Source of the DNA: CAMDHY01 sp046156265
GTDB taxonomy: Bacteria > Pseudomonadota > Alphaproteobacteria > Rhizobiales > Segnochrobactraceae
DNA length: 64,000 nucleotides
Direction: 5' to 3'
NCBI RefSeq assembly: GCF_046156265.1
Contig: NZ_JAWDIR010000033.1
Location: forward strand, 186,001 to 250,000
The first letter of the stretch is position 1. Every line of letters starts with the position of its first letter. Below are positions 17,245-26,244 of this stretch, piece by piece. Made by a program: the position numbers and the translations under genes. Under the pieces are notes generated by a model. It did no database searches and was not told the origin of the DNA. It saw only the letters and a program-made list of their open reading frames with translations.

Positions 17245-18194
17245 TTGACGAGCCCGATGTCCTTCAGGATCGCCGCGGTCGCCGCGGTGTCTTCGGCGAG
17301 CTGTGCCTTGAAGGCGTCACCGGCGAGGAAGGTGTTCTGCCAGCCCTTGGTCTTCAGCGTCTCCTGCCAGGTGGCGGAGTTCACCATCGTCTCGATGTCG
17401 GCGGTGATCGCCGCCGCCTGCTCGGGCGTGATGTCGGGAGCGGCCGCGACCATGCGCCAGTTCTGGATCTCCACGTCGACGCCGGCCTCCTTCAGCGTCG
17501 GGGCGTCGACACCCGGCAGTCGCTCGCCGCTCGACACCGCCAGGAGCCGGAGCGTGCCGGCCTGCACCTGGCTCTCGAATTCGCCGTAGCCGGAGATGCC
17601 GGCCGTCACCTGGCTGCCGAGGATCGCCGCGAGCGCCTCGCCACCGCCGGAAAAGGCGATGTAGTTGATCTTGGTCGGGTCGACGCCGACCGCCTTGGCG
17701 ATCAGGCCCGCGGTGATGTGGTCGGTGCCGCCGGCCGAGCCGCCGCCCCACGACACCGCGCCCGGGTCGGCCTTCAGCGCCGCGACGAGGTCCTGCATCG
17801 TCTGGATCGGCGAGGAGGCCGGCACCACGACAGCCTCGTATTCGCCGGTGAGGCGCGCGATCGGCGTCACCTGCTCGAGCGTCACCGGCGCGTTGTTGGT
17901 CAGGATGGCGCCGACCATGACGTAGCCGCCGACGATCAGCGCCGACGGATCGCCCTTCGACTGGGTGGCGAACTGGGCGAGGCCGATGGTGCCGCCGGCG
18001 CCGGGAACGTTCAGCACCTGGACGCTGTCGGCGATCTTCTCGTCCTGCAGGGCCGCCTGCATGGAACGCGCGGTCTGGTCCCAGCCGCCGCCGGGGGCCG
18101 CCGGGGCCATGATCTTGTAGTCGGTGGCGGAGGCCGACAGCGGCGCGGCGATGAGGCCGGCGCAGAGCGCGGCGGCGAACAACGGCTTCAACAT
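17241..18194 (-). CDS. tctC: Bug-family tricarboxylate-binding protein
   Basis: A 317-residue periplasmic binding protein of the Bug/TctC family. The signal peptide is MLKPLFAAALCAGLIA ending at SASA-TDYKI. The family motifs APGGGWDQTARSMQ, VLNVPGAGGTIGLAQ, and SWGGGSAGGTDHITAG line the usual ligand site. Its ATG has GGGAGG seven bases upstream, which settles the start; the frame is open further upstream without a signal sequence. It is first in tctCBA and lies 456 bp after the TctDE-like regulator genes. Confidence 0.94.
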   Translation of the reverse strand: MLKPLFAAALCAGLIAAPLSASATDYKIMAPAAPGGGWDQTARSMQAALQDEKIADSVQVLNVPGAGGTIGLAQFATQSKGDPSALIVGGYVMVGAILTNNAPVTLEQVTPIARLTGEYEAVVVPASSPIQTMQDLVAALKADPGAVSWGGGSAGGTDHITAGLIAKAVGVDPTKINYIAFSGGGEALAAILGSQVTAGISGYGEFESQVQAGTLRLLAVSSGERLPGVDAPTLKEAGVDVEIQNWRMVAAAPDITPEQAAAITADIETMVNSATWQETLKTKGWQNTFLAGDAFKAQLAEDTAATAAILKDIGLVK

Positions 18195-18432
18195 TGGGGA
18201 CCTCCCGTGACGTCGCGCGGCGGTGCCTCGCCGCAGGCCTTCGCATGGGAGGAGAGCGCGCGGCCGAGGGCCGTCGCGGGATGCCGCATCCTCTCGACAC
18301 CACGCCTCTGGCGAGACGCGGCTCCTCCCGGTTCTCCCGGGCTTGTCGTCGCCCGGCGGGCGCCACTGTAGCAAATGCGGCTGTCGAGAACCTGTCGTCT
18401 GCGCGGTGGTTTCGCCGCTTGGCGCAACGCCA

Positions 18433-18610
18433 CCCTCCCCTTGAGGGGGAGGGTCGGCGACCGCAGGTCGCCGGGGTGGGGTGGCGCCGCCGGGAGGCGG
18501 CGGGAAAGAACTGCGACGCTTGCGGCGTGAGGGTCATGCGCGGGCTCCCGCCCGCGGTCACCCCGCCCCGCCGCGCTGCGCGCGTCGACCCGCCCCCTCG
18601 AGGGGCGGGT
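18433..18610 (+). repeat. compound palindromic intergenic repeat between the kinase gene and tctC
   Basis: The gap 18195-18650 holds no gene. It contains CCCTCCCCTTGAGGGGGAGG (hairpin), GGCGACCGCAGGTCGCC (hairpin), and near its far end GCCCCTCGAGGGGCGGG, with CGCGCTGCGCGCG between. The same hairpin style occurs at 39004-39026 and 58854-59113. Such elements are common between genes in Hyphomicrobiales. It may separate the regulator transcript from tctCBA. Confidence 0.75.
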
Positions 18611-18650
18611 GGCTTGCCGTCTCTGATGGCCCCGAAGTCACGCGTAGACG

Positions 18651-21167
18651 CTACGGCTCTGTGACGAGCCGTCTCCACGTTTCCAGCCCGCGGGCCTTGC
18701 GCTGCTGGTCGAGCGCCACCAGCAACGCCGGGCCGAGCGCCACCGGGTGGACGACGCCGCGGGCGGCCCGTGCGATCCGTTCGCTGGTGAACTCGCCCGG
18801 CGTGCCGGGAATGACGGCACCGAGCGCCGACGGTCCGGCGGCGATCGCCTGGCCGCGCGGCGACAGCGCGTAGTCGATGAAGGCGCCGCCGAGCGCGATG
18901 TCGTCGGCGCTCTTCGGGATCAGCATCGTCCGCGTCAGCACCAGCGTGTAGTCCTCCGGCACGACGACGCCGAGCCGCCCGCCCTCGACAACGCGGCCGA
19001 AGGCGTAGGAACCGAGGACGTTGTAGCCGAGGGCGAGCTCTCCCTCCTCGACGAGGTCGAGGATCTGCGGGCTCGAATCGCCGAGCTCGGCGTCGACCCG
19101 GCCGAAGGCGCGGGCGAGCCGCCAGAAGTTCGAGGAGATCTGGGCGTCCTGCATGGCGAGCAGGTGGCCGACGCCCGACTGCGCGATGTCGTAGGTGCCG
19201 ACGCGACCGCGGAAGCGCTCCGGCTCGCGCTCCAGAAGCTCCGTCAGGGCGAGGTGCGAGCGCGGCCGCTCCGCCTCCGGCACCAGCGCCGTGTTGTAGA
19301 CGATGACGGCGGGCTCGTAGGTGAAGCCGAACACCTCCGAGCGCCAGCGCGCCCACGCCGGCAGGCGCCGGGTCGCCTCGCTCTCGTGGGCGCGGGCGAA
19401 GCCGTCGTTGGCGAGCTTCACCTGCAGGTCGGCGGCGGAGGAGACGATGACGTCCGTCGACGGCGGCAGCGTGCCGGCGACGACGGCGTCGTAGAGGCGG
19501 ATCGTGTCCATCTCGACGTAGACCACCGTCACCTCCGGCCGCATCGCCTGGAAGTCGCGGATGAAGTGGGCGAAATGGCCGGTGTCGGTGGCGCCGGCGA
19601 CGGTGAGCACGGGACCGCCGCGATCCACCCCCTCCGGTGCCGGGTAGGTGGTCTGGCGGGCCAGGCTGTCGCTCCCGGCGGCGAGCGACAGCAGCGCGGC
19701 GAGCACCAGCGTCGCCATGGCGGCGGTCGCCGACCGGGTCGCGGGCGTCGGCTCGCACGGCAGCTCGACGCGGGCGACGAGGCCGCCGCCGGGGCGGTCG
19801 AGGAGCATGATCTTGCCGCCGTGCGCCTCGGCGACGCTCTTGGCCACCGCCAGCCCGAGGCCGGTGCCGGGCGCGTCGGCGCCGGCGCGGCCGCGGCGGA
19901 AACGCTGCAGCACCAGCGCCTTCTCGTCGTCGGCGATGCCGTCGCCACGGTCGGCCACCGACACCGCCACCCGGCCGGAGCTGGCCAGCGTCACGTCGAT
20001 CTCGACGTCGTCGTCGGAATAGGCGAGCGCGTTCTCGACGAGGTTGCGCAGCATCTCGCGCAGCGCCAGCCGGTCACCCCAGATCGTCACGCCGCGCGCC
20101 GCCGGCGCCACCGACACCGCCAGCCGCCCCTCGTCGTCGTCGTCCAGCCGCGCGCGCACCTCGTCGACGATGACGGCGGGCGTCAGCGGCGCCACCTCGC
20201 GCGTCTCCAGCCGGTGCGCCACGATCGCCTCCATCAGGAGCTGGTTGACGAGATCGCTGGTGGCGGTGGCGTTGCGGTGGATGCGGACGAGGCGCTCGCG
20301 CACCTTCGCCGGGTCGCGCTCCTCGAGCGCCACCTCGGCCTGGGCACGCAGCGCGGCGAGCGGCGTGCGCACCTGGTGGGCGGCGTCGGCGACGAGGCCG
20401 GAGAGCGTCTTCAGGGACGAATCGAGCCGGCGCATGAAGTCGTTCAGCGCCGAGACCAGCGCCATCACCTCGATCGGCACCGGCAGCCGCAGCGGCGACA
20501 GGTCGTCGGGTGCGCGCTCGCGCAGTTCCTGCTCGATGCCGGCGAGCGGCACGAAGGCCCGCCGCACGCCGAACCAAACCACCGCGAGCGCCACCAAGAG
20601 CAGCGCCACCAGCGGCAGCACGGCGCGCGCCAGGATCTCGTTCGCCAGCGCCTCGCGGCCGTGCCGCGTCTCGGCGACGCGGATCGAGACGAAGCCGGCG
20701 CCGCCACCGACCGATGAGAGCCGCCCGATGGTGGCGACGCGCACGCGCTCGCCGCGGTAGCTCAGGTCCTCGAAATTGGGCTCGGAGCGCGCCGCCCGCG
20801 GCCGGCCGGCGGCAAGGTCGGGGTAGCCGGTGACGAAGGCGCCGTCGGGCGCCTCGACGAGATAGAAGACGCGGTCGCCGCCGGCCCCCAGCATCGCCAG
20901 CGACGCGAGCGGCAGCTCCACCGTGACGCGGCCGTCCTCCACCTGCACGGCGCCGGCGATCGACAGCGCCGAGGCGGCGAGCAGGCGGTCGAAGGCGCGG
21001 TCGGCGGCGCGGTTGGCGTAGTCGCGCAGGAACACCGCGAACACCATCGCCGAGATCGCCAGCACCAGGAAGGCGAGGCCGAGCACGCGCCGGCGGATCG
21101 ACAGCACCGCCCGCACCGGCGTGTCGGCGAAGGCCTCAGTCCGCCGCATCGGGCCGCCCCGCCGCAT
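18651..21167 (-). CDS. TctE-like histidine kinase fused to a periplasmic solute-binding domain
   Basis: An 838-residue protein. Residues 1-472 are a TctE-type sensor kinase: helices at about 31-47 and 181-199, a periplasmic sensor between, His264 in DAAHQVRTPL, NLVENALAYS (375-384), DRGDGI and GTGLGLAVA. Residues 481-499 form a hydrophobic segment ending SLARQ, and 515-838 resemble an iron-type (family 1) extracellular solute-binding protein (VTVVYVEMDTIRLYDAVVAG, FGFTYEPAVIVYNTALVP, IDYALSPRGQA). There is no stop between them, and the internal Met484 (ATG at 19718) has no Shine-Dalgarno, which favours a true fusion. Its start overlaps the upstream regulator by 32 bp; ATG at 21149 is an alternative. 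Likely sensor for tctCBA. Confidence 0.88.
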   Translation of the reverse strand: MRRGGPMRRTEAFADTPVRAVLSIRRRVLGLAFLVLAISAMVFAVFLRDYANRAADRAFDRLLAASALSIAGAVQVEDGRVTVELPLASLAMLGAGGDRVFYLVEAPDGAFVTGYPDLAAGRPRAARSEPNFEDLSYRGERVRVATIGRLSSVGGGAGFVSIRVAETRHGREALANEILARAVLPLVALLLVALAVVWFGVRRAFVPLAGIEQELRERAPDDLSPLRLPVPIEVMALVSALNDFMRRLDSSLKTLSGLVADAAHQVRTPLAALRAQAEVALEERDPAKVRERLVRIHRNATATSDLVNQLLMEAIVAHRLETREVAPLTPAVIVDEVRARLDDDDEGRLAVSVAPAARGVTIWGDRLALREMLRNLVENALAYSDDDVEIDVTLASSGRVAVSVADRGDGIADDEKALVLQRFRRGRAGADAPGTGLGLAVAKSVAEAHGGKIMLLDRPGGGLVARVELPCEPTPATRSATAAMATLVLAALLSLAAGSDSLARQTTYPAPEGVDRGGPVLTVAGATDTGHFAHFIRDFQAMRPEVTVVYVEMDTIRLYDAVVAGTLPPSTDVIVSSAADLQVKLANDGFARAHESEATRRLPAWARWRSEVFGFTYEPAVIVYNTALVPEAERPRSHLALTELLEREPERFRGRVGTYDIAQSGVGHLLAMQDAQISSNFWRLARAFGRVDAELGDSSPQILDLVEEGELALGYNVLGSYAFGRVVEGGRLGVVVPEDYTLVLTRTMLIPKSADDIALGGAFIDYALSPRGQAIAAGPSALGAVIPGTPGEFTSERIARAARGVVHPVALGPALLVALDQQRKARGLETWRRLVTEP

Positions 21168-21837
21168 CCGGCGCCGCCGCGCGCATCAGGTAGCCGCTGC
21201 CGCGCACCGTGACGATCTCGACGCCGGCGCCTTCGAGCTTGCGCCTGAGCCGCGACACCAGCAGCTCGAGGGCGTTGATGCCGACGTCCTCCTCCGCCCC
21301 GAACACCTGCGACATCAGCCGCTCCTTCGCCACCACCTGGCCGAGGCGGGCGATCAGCACCTCCAGCACGCGGAATTCCCGCCGGCCGCAATCGACCGGC
21401 CGCTCGCCGATGACCACCGTCCGGCTCGCCGCGTCGACGCCGAGAGTGCCGACGCGCACCAGGCTCGCCCGCGCCGACGTGGGACGTCGCATCACGGCCC
21501 GCAGCCGCGCCTCGAACTCGCGGAGGTCGAAGGGCTTGACGATGTAGTCGTCGGCGCCGAGGTCGAGCAGGCTCACCTTGTCGTCGACCTCCGCGCGGGC
21601 CGTCACCACCAGCACCGGCGTCGTCACGCCGGCGCGGCGCAGCTCGGCGAGCACGGCGAAGCCGTCGCGGCCGGGCAGGTTGACGTCGAGGACGAGGGCA
21701 TCGAACGGCTCCTCGCGGGCGCGCGCCGCGACATCGGTGCCGGAGCGGTGCCATTCGACGGCGTGGCCGGACGCGCGCAGCCGCGCCGCGACGGCGTCCC
21801 CCAGATCCTCGGCGTCCTCGGCGAGCAGAATGCGCAA
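21136..21837 (-). CDS. tctD: TctD-like response regulator
   Basis: A 233-residue OmpR/PhoB-type regulator. It starts at TTG 21837, reading MRILLAEDAEDLGDAVAARL, which is the normal first strand of a receiver; no ATG or GTG is near. The phosphoacceptor is Asp51 (ALVLDVNLPGRDGF) and Lys101 lies in DDYIVKPFDL. The winged-helix domain ends TVRGSGYLM. Its 3' end overlaps the kinase gene, so the pair is co-translated. By similarity to TctDE it should activate tctCBA in response to the tricarboxylate. The Shine-Dalgarno is weak and the start is uncertain by a few codons. Confidence 0.85.
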   Translation of the reverse strand: MRILLAEDAEDLGDAVAARLRASGHAVEWHRSGTDVAARAREEPFDALVLDVNLPGRDGFAVLAELRRAGVTTPVLVVTARAEVDDKVSLLDLGADDYIVKPFDLREFEARLRAVMRRPTSARASLVRVGTLGVDAASRTVVIGERPVDCGRREFRVLEVLIARLGQVVAKERLMSQVFGAEEDVGINALELLVSRLRRKLEGAGVEIVTVRGSGYLMRAAAPDAAGRPDAAD

Positions 21838-22103
21838 ACGGGCGGCCCGATCTCGGCGGGGCGGGCCGGCCCCCGGTGCCCCCCGAATCCTTCCCGCTTG
21901 TCGCGCGCGCCTCGCGCGCCCGTCAAGCAGGGGTGCCCGGCGGGGCCGTGGCCGGTGCGGCGACGCCGGCCGGGCGACCATCGCTCGCCTTGCAAAGGGC
22001 CGCCCTATCGGCCATACGCTCGCGGGTGCAGCCGCCCCGCGTGCGCCGGGTCGCCTCGCCCGCGCCATCCATCGGGCGCCACCCCCGGAGCGACCGCCGA
22101 GCG

Positions 22104-23891
22104 ATGCTCTCCGACGACAGCAGCGAGCTCTCCCGCCGCCTCTGGCGCGGCTGGATCGCGCCGCACTGGCCGAAGATCCTGATGATCCTCGCGGTCATCG
22201 CGGTCTCCGCCGGCACCACCGGCCTCTATCCGATCCTCATCAACGAGGCCTACGACGCCTTCGGCGCCAAGGACGCCTCGATGATCGCGCTCCTGCCGGT
22301 GCTGGTGTTCGGCGTCGTCGTGGTCAAGGCGCTGACGCTCTACGCCCAGGTGACGATGACCAACCGTCTCGCCACCCGGATCGAGACCGACCTGCAGATC
22401 GCCCTCTACGACCACCTGGTCGACGCCGACGTGGCGCAGCTCGCCAACGAGACGCCGGCGGCGCTGACGCAGCGCTTCACCACCGACCTCGCCTACATCC
22501 GCGACGCGCTGACCCGCGCCACGACGAACCTCGTGCGCGACGCGCTGACGCTCGTCTCCGTCTTCGCCGCGATGGTCTGGCTCGACTGGTTCCTGTCCCT
22601 CTTCGCGATCGTCGTGCTGCCGCTCGCCGTCATCCCGATCAGCCGCATCGGCAAGCGCATCCGCCGCGTCTCCACCACCACCCAGGAACAGACGGGCGTG
22701 ATGGCGCAGCTCGTCTCCGAGAGCTTCGGGGCGCTCCGCATCGTCAAGACCTACGGCCTCGAGGGCTACCTCAAGGGCCGGGCCGGGGCGGCGTTCGAGC
22801 GGGTGCGCGTGCTCAAGGTGAAGGCGGCCGACCAGCGCGGCCGCGTCGAGCCGACGCTCGAGCTCCTCGGCGGGCTCGCCGTCGTCGGCGTGCTGCTCGT
22901 CATCGGCTGGCGCATCTCGTCGGGGGCCTCGACCGTCGGCGAGTTCACCGGCTTCGTCTCGGCGCTCCTCATCGCCGCCCAGCCGCTCAGGGCGCTCGGC
23001 AGCCTCAACGCCGTGCTGCAGCAGGGCTTCTCGGCGCTCCGCCGCGTCTTCGACGTGCTCGACCGCCCGCCGACGGTCGCCGACAGCCCGGGCGCCCGCC
23101 CGCTCGTCGTCACCAACGGCGAGGTGCGCTTCGACGACGTCGTCTTCCGCTATGATTTCGCGGATGGCACGCGCGCCCTCGATGGCGTCGACTTCACCGC
23201 CCCCGGCGGCAAGGTGACGGCGATCGTCGGCCGCTCCGGCGCCGGCAAGTCGACGCTGTTCTCGCTGGTCGGGCGCCTGTTCGATCCGGAATCCGGCCGG
23301 GTGCTGATCGACGGCATCGACGTGCGCGACGTCACCCTCAAGAGCCTCCGCCGCCAGGTGGCGGTGGTGGCGCAGGAAGCGGTGCTGTTCAACGACACCA
23401 TCCGCCAGAACATCCGCTTCGGCCGCCCGAACGCCAGCGACGACGAGATCGAGGCCGCCGCCCGCCAGGCGGCCGCCCACGGCTTCATCATGGCGATGCC
23501 GGAGGGCTACGACACCGTCGTCGGCGACCGCGGCGCCCGCCTGTCCGGCGGCGAGCGCCAGCGCGTCACGCTCGCCCGCGCGTTCCTCAAGGACGCGCCC
23601 ATCCTGCTCCTCGACGAGGCGACGAGCGCGCTCGATTCGGAATCCGAGCACCTCATCCGCGAGGCGATCGCCCGGCTCGCTTCGGGCCGCACGACGCTCG
23701 TCATCGCCCACCGGCTGTCGACCATCCGCGCCGCCGACCGCATCGTGGTGATGGAGGCGGGCCGGGTCGTCGAGACCGGTACCCACGACGAGCTCATTGC
23801 CGCCGGCGGGCTCTATGCGCGCTTCTACCGGCTGCAGTTCCAGGAGGTTTTCACGCCGGAGCCAGAGGACGGCGGCGTCCGCCCGGCCTGA
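22104..23891 (+). CDS. MsbA-like ABC exporter (fused permease and ATPase)
   Basis: A 595-residue half-transporter: a six-helix ABC membrane domain (about residues 20-310) followed by the ATPase. Walker A is GRSGAGKST, the signature LSGGERQRV, Walker B ILLLDEATSALD, and the switch histidine is in IAHRLSTIR. The order and the motif QEAVLFNDTIRQNIRFG are those of the MsbA/lipid A and multidrug group. It should act as a homodimer in the inner membrane. The chosen ATG is at 22104; the frame is open upstream without similarity. Lipid flipping and drug export cannot be distinguished here. Confidence 0.9.
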   Translation: MLSDDSSELSRRLWRGWIAPHWPKILMILAVIAVSAGTTGLYPILINEAYDAFGAKDASMIALLPVLVFGVVVVKALTLYAQVTMTNRLATRIETDLQIALYDHLVDADVAQLANETPAALTQRFTTDLAYIRDALTRATTNLVRDALTLVSVFAAMVWLDWFLSLFAIVVLPLAVIPISRIGKRIRRVSTTTQEQTGVMAQLVSESFGALRIVKTYGLEGYLKGRAGAAFERVRVLKVKAADQRGRVEPTLELLGGLAVVGVLLVIGWRISSGASTVGEFTGFVSALLIAAQPLRALGSLNAVLQQGFSALRRVFDVLDRPPTVADSPGARPLVVTNGEVRFDDVVFRYDFADGTRALDGVDFTAPGGKVTAIVGRSGAGKSTLFSLVGRLFDPESGRVLIDGIDVRDVTLKSLRRQVAVVAQEAVLFNDTIRQNIRFGRPNASDDEIEAAARQAAAHGFIMAMPEGYDTVVGDRGARLSGGERQRVTLARAFLKDAPILLLDEATSALDSESEHLIREAIARLASGRTTLVIAHRLSTIRAADRIVVMEAGRVVETGTHDELIAAGGLYARFYRLQFQEVFTPEPEDGGVRPA

Positions 23892-23926
23892 CGGCGGGCT
23901 CGCAGCGGGGCGTCAGACGAACGACC

Positions 23927-24706
23927 TCACTCGCGGCGGAGAATCTTGTCGACCAGCAGGTCCGTCCACAGCGACGAGCGGTAGGACGCCTTCAGCTCCG
24001 CCGGATCGTAGACGGTGTCGACCCAGTCGAGGAAGCCGAGCCCCTTCGCCGCGCCCTCGTCGCGGTACTTCTGCAGGAAGACGTCGAGGATGCCGGTCTT
24101 CGCCGAGCGCACATGGCCGTAGCGCAGGTGCAGCTGGTCGATCGCCTCCTCGACGGGGGCGTTCTTGTGCAGGAGCAGGTAGAGAGCGCTCGCCAGCCCC
24201 GCCCGGTCGGCGCCCGACTTGCAGTGCATCAGCGCCGGATACTCGATCGAATCGAACACCCGCTTCGCCAGGTGCACCGCCTCGCGGGTCGGCGCGGCGC
24301 GCGAATAGAGCGGCAGCTCGACGAGCGCCAGCCCCTCCGCCTCGCAGGCCTCGCGCTGCAGCGGCCAGCCGCCGTGGGCGCGGCCGGCGCGCAGCGTCAC
24401 GATGGTGCGGACGCCGTTGCGCTTCGCCCAGGCGATGTCGTGCGGCGTCGGCTGCGCCGAGCGCCAGAGCTTGCCGTCGACGCGGTGGCGGTTGCCGTAG
24501 AGGAGGCGGAAGATGCCGTGGTCGGCGATCAGCATGTGCGACCACGCCGCCAGCCGCTTCCCCGGCCCACCGATCGGCGCCGACCAGTAGGCGATCGCCT
24601 TGGCGCGCTTCAGCGGCCGGCCCTTGGCGTCCACGAGCACGGCCGCGCCCGGCGCGGTGCCGGCGGGCTTGGAAGCGGTCAGGTCCTTGAGGTCGTCGAG
24701 TGACAT
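23927..24706 (-). CDS. dual-specificity/tyrosine phosphatase family protein
   Basis: A 259-residue protein with a cysteine-phosphatase signature HCKSGADRAG at residues 161-170: Cys162 is the nucleophile and Arg168 binds phosphate. WRSAQPTPHDIAWAKRNGV (81-99) is the typical beta-strand/helix opening of the small DSP/PTP-like bacterial enzymes, and IVTLR follows. The general-acid loop could be near residues 130-140. The N-terminal 75 residues resemble a spacer with KRAKAIAYWSAP. No signal peptide is obvious. Its substrate is unknown. It is convergent with the ABC exporter and divergent from the next gene. Confidence 0.82.
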   Translation of the reverse strand: MSLDDLKDLTASKPAGTAPGAAVLVDAKGRPLKRAKAIAYWSAPIGGPGKRLAAWSHMLIADHGIFRLLYGNRHRVDGKLWRSAQPTPHDIAWAKRNGVRTIVTLRAGRAHGGWPLQREACEAEGLALVELPLYSRAAPTREAVHLAKRVFDSIEYPALMHCKSGADRAGLASALYLLLHKNAPVEEAIDQLHLRYGHVRSAKTGILDVFLQKYRDEGAAKGLGFLDWVDTVYDPAELKASYRSSLWTDLLVDKILRRE

Positions 24707-24851
24707 GCGCGGGTCTATACCGGGTGCGTTCGCCAGGAGGCAACTAGCGGCGCGGACGAGGATTTCGCCGCACGCTCGCGTAGAGTAGCGAGGAGCCGGG
24801 CGTTCGTCGGGCAGGAATGCGGTGCTTTTTCGGCGCCGCGGGAGGAGACGC

Positions 24852-25841
24852 GTGAGTTCGGGCAAGCGCAACCGGGCGGCCGCCGCGGCGGTCGCAGTCG
24901 AGGAGCCGGTCCGGGAGATGGTCTGGATCCCCGGCGGCAGCTTCCGCATGGGCTCCGACGACCATTATCCCGAGGAGAAGCCGACCCACACCGTCACCGT
25001 CGACGGCTTCTTCATCGACCCCACCCCGGTGACCAACCGCCAGTTCCGCGCCTTCGTCGAGGCGACCGGCTACGTCACCGTGGCCGAGACCCCGCCGGAC
25101 CCGAAGATGTATCCGGGCGCCCAGCCGCACATGCTGAAGGCCGGCTCCCTCGTCTTCACGCCGCCCGACCACCCCGTCGACACGCGCGACTGGAGCCAGT
25201 GGTGGCGCTTCGTCTTCCGCGCCTGCTGGCGCCGGCCGCTCGGCCCGGGCAGCTCCACCAAGGGCCTCGACGACCACCCCGTCGTCCACGTCGCCTATGC
25301 CGACGCCGAGGCCTACGCCGCCTGGGCCGGCAAGGCGCTGCCGACCGAGGCCGAGTGGGAGTTCGCCGCCCGCGGTGGCCTCGAGGGTGCCGAATATGCC
25401 TGGGGCGACGAACTGGTGCCGGACGGCGTCCACCGCGCCAACACCTGGCAGGGCGTGTTCCCGGCCGAGAACCTCCTGGAGGACGGCTACGAGCGCACCT
25501 CGCCGGTGACGGCGTTCCCGCCGAACCCCTACGGCGTCTTCGACATGATCGGCAACACCTGGGAGTGGACGACCGACTTCTGGTCGACCCGCCACCCGGC
25601 CGACGCGCCGAAGGCGTGCTGCGTGCCGGTCAACCCGCGCGGCGGCCCGGAGGCAGCGAGCTTCGACCCGCGCCAGCCGGAGATCCGCATCCCCCGCAAG
25701 GTGCTGAAGGGCGGCTCGCACCTTTGCGCGCCGAGCTACTGCCGCCGCTACCGCCCCGCCGCCCGCCACGCCGAACCGGTCGACACCTCGACCAGCCACG
25801 TCGGGTTTCGGTGTGTGCGGCGGGTGGCGGTGGCGGGATGA
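24852..25841 (+). CDS. formylglycine-generating enzyme family protein
   Basis: A 329-residue protein of the SUMF1/FGE-sulfatase family. The opening MVWIPGGSFRMGSDDHYPEE and the metal-binding region are normal. The key segment KGGSHLCAPSYCRRYRPAAR (residues 286-305) contains both active-site cysteines, Cys292 and Cys297, in the C-x4-C spacing of true formylglycine-generating enzymes, followed by SHVGFRC. It may therefore oxidise the Cys of a sulfatase CxPxR motif to formylglycine. No sulfatase lies in this window. GTG at 24852 is chosen because GGAGGAG lies seven bases upstream. Confidence 0.85.
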   Translation: MSSGKRNRAAAAAVAVEEPVREMVWIPGGSFRMGSDDHYPEEKPTHTVTVDGFFIDPTPVTNRQFRAFVEATGYVTVAETPPDPKMYPGAQPHMLKAGSLVFTPPDHPVDTRDWSQWWRFVFRACWRRPLGPGSSTKGLDDHPVVHVAYADAEAYAAWAGKALPTEAEWEFAARGGLEGAEYAWGDELVPDGVHRANTWQGVFPAENLLEDGYERTSPVTAFPPNPYGVFDMIGNTWEWTTDFWSTRHPADAPKACCVPVNPRGGPEAASFDPRQPEIRIPRKVLKGGSHLCAPSYCRRYRPAARHAEPVDTSTSHVGFRCVRRVAVAG

Positions 25842-25900
25842 CGGGGGGGACGACCTCTCCTCCCCCCGTGCCCTTGCGCTTCGCCGCACCCTCTCCGTAG

Positions 25901-26182
25901 TCATTCCCGGGCTTGTCCCGGGAACCCATGCAACGGTGCCGCAAGGGAGAGTGCGCGTGGGGCGTTTTGCTCGCGGCGAGGGGTAGGTTCCCGGCACAAG
26001 GCCGGGAAGGACCCCAATGGGTTTTGTGGGCGTCAAGAGAGAACGGTCGCCGCTCTGCTCCCCCTCCGTCGTCATTCCCGGGCTTGTCTCGGGAACCCAT
26101 TCGCTTCAGCAACCGCCAGCCTTGAGATCGGCGGGACGGTTGCATGGGTTCCCGGGACAAGCCCGGGAATGACGACGGAGGG
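25901..26182 (+). repeat. palindromic intergenic repeat family, three copies
   Basis: The gene-free stretch 25842-26244 holds three copies of a unit with core TCATTCCCGGGCTTGTCCCG. Copies 1 (25901-25932) and 2 (26061-26100) are direct; copy 3 (26141-26182) is inverted. Copies 2 and 3 form a nearly perfect 40-bp inverted repeat with one mismatch and a loop of about 43 nt. Frames through these units give the well-known spurious peptides containing SFPGLSREP and RDKPGNDD, which should not be annotated as proteins. Confidence 0.88.
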
Positions 26183-26244
26183 GTGGAGACCAACGAAGAA
26201 TGGTCGCCGACCCTCACGCACCCCCCGCCTCGCTTCCCTCGACC

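Noticed and set aside
18651..19718. A separate solute-binding protein gene starting at Met484 of the kinase fusion
   Set aside because: The ATG has no Shine-Dalgarno and no stop codon separates it from the kinase frame; a single fused product is simpler, although an internal start is not fully excluded.
25630..26217. Open frames rich in SFPGLSREP and GSRDKPGNDD
   Set aside because: These are translations of the palindromic intergenic repeat and are recurrent false proteins in GC-rich alphaproteobacteria.
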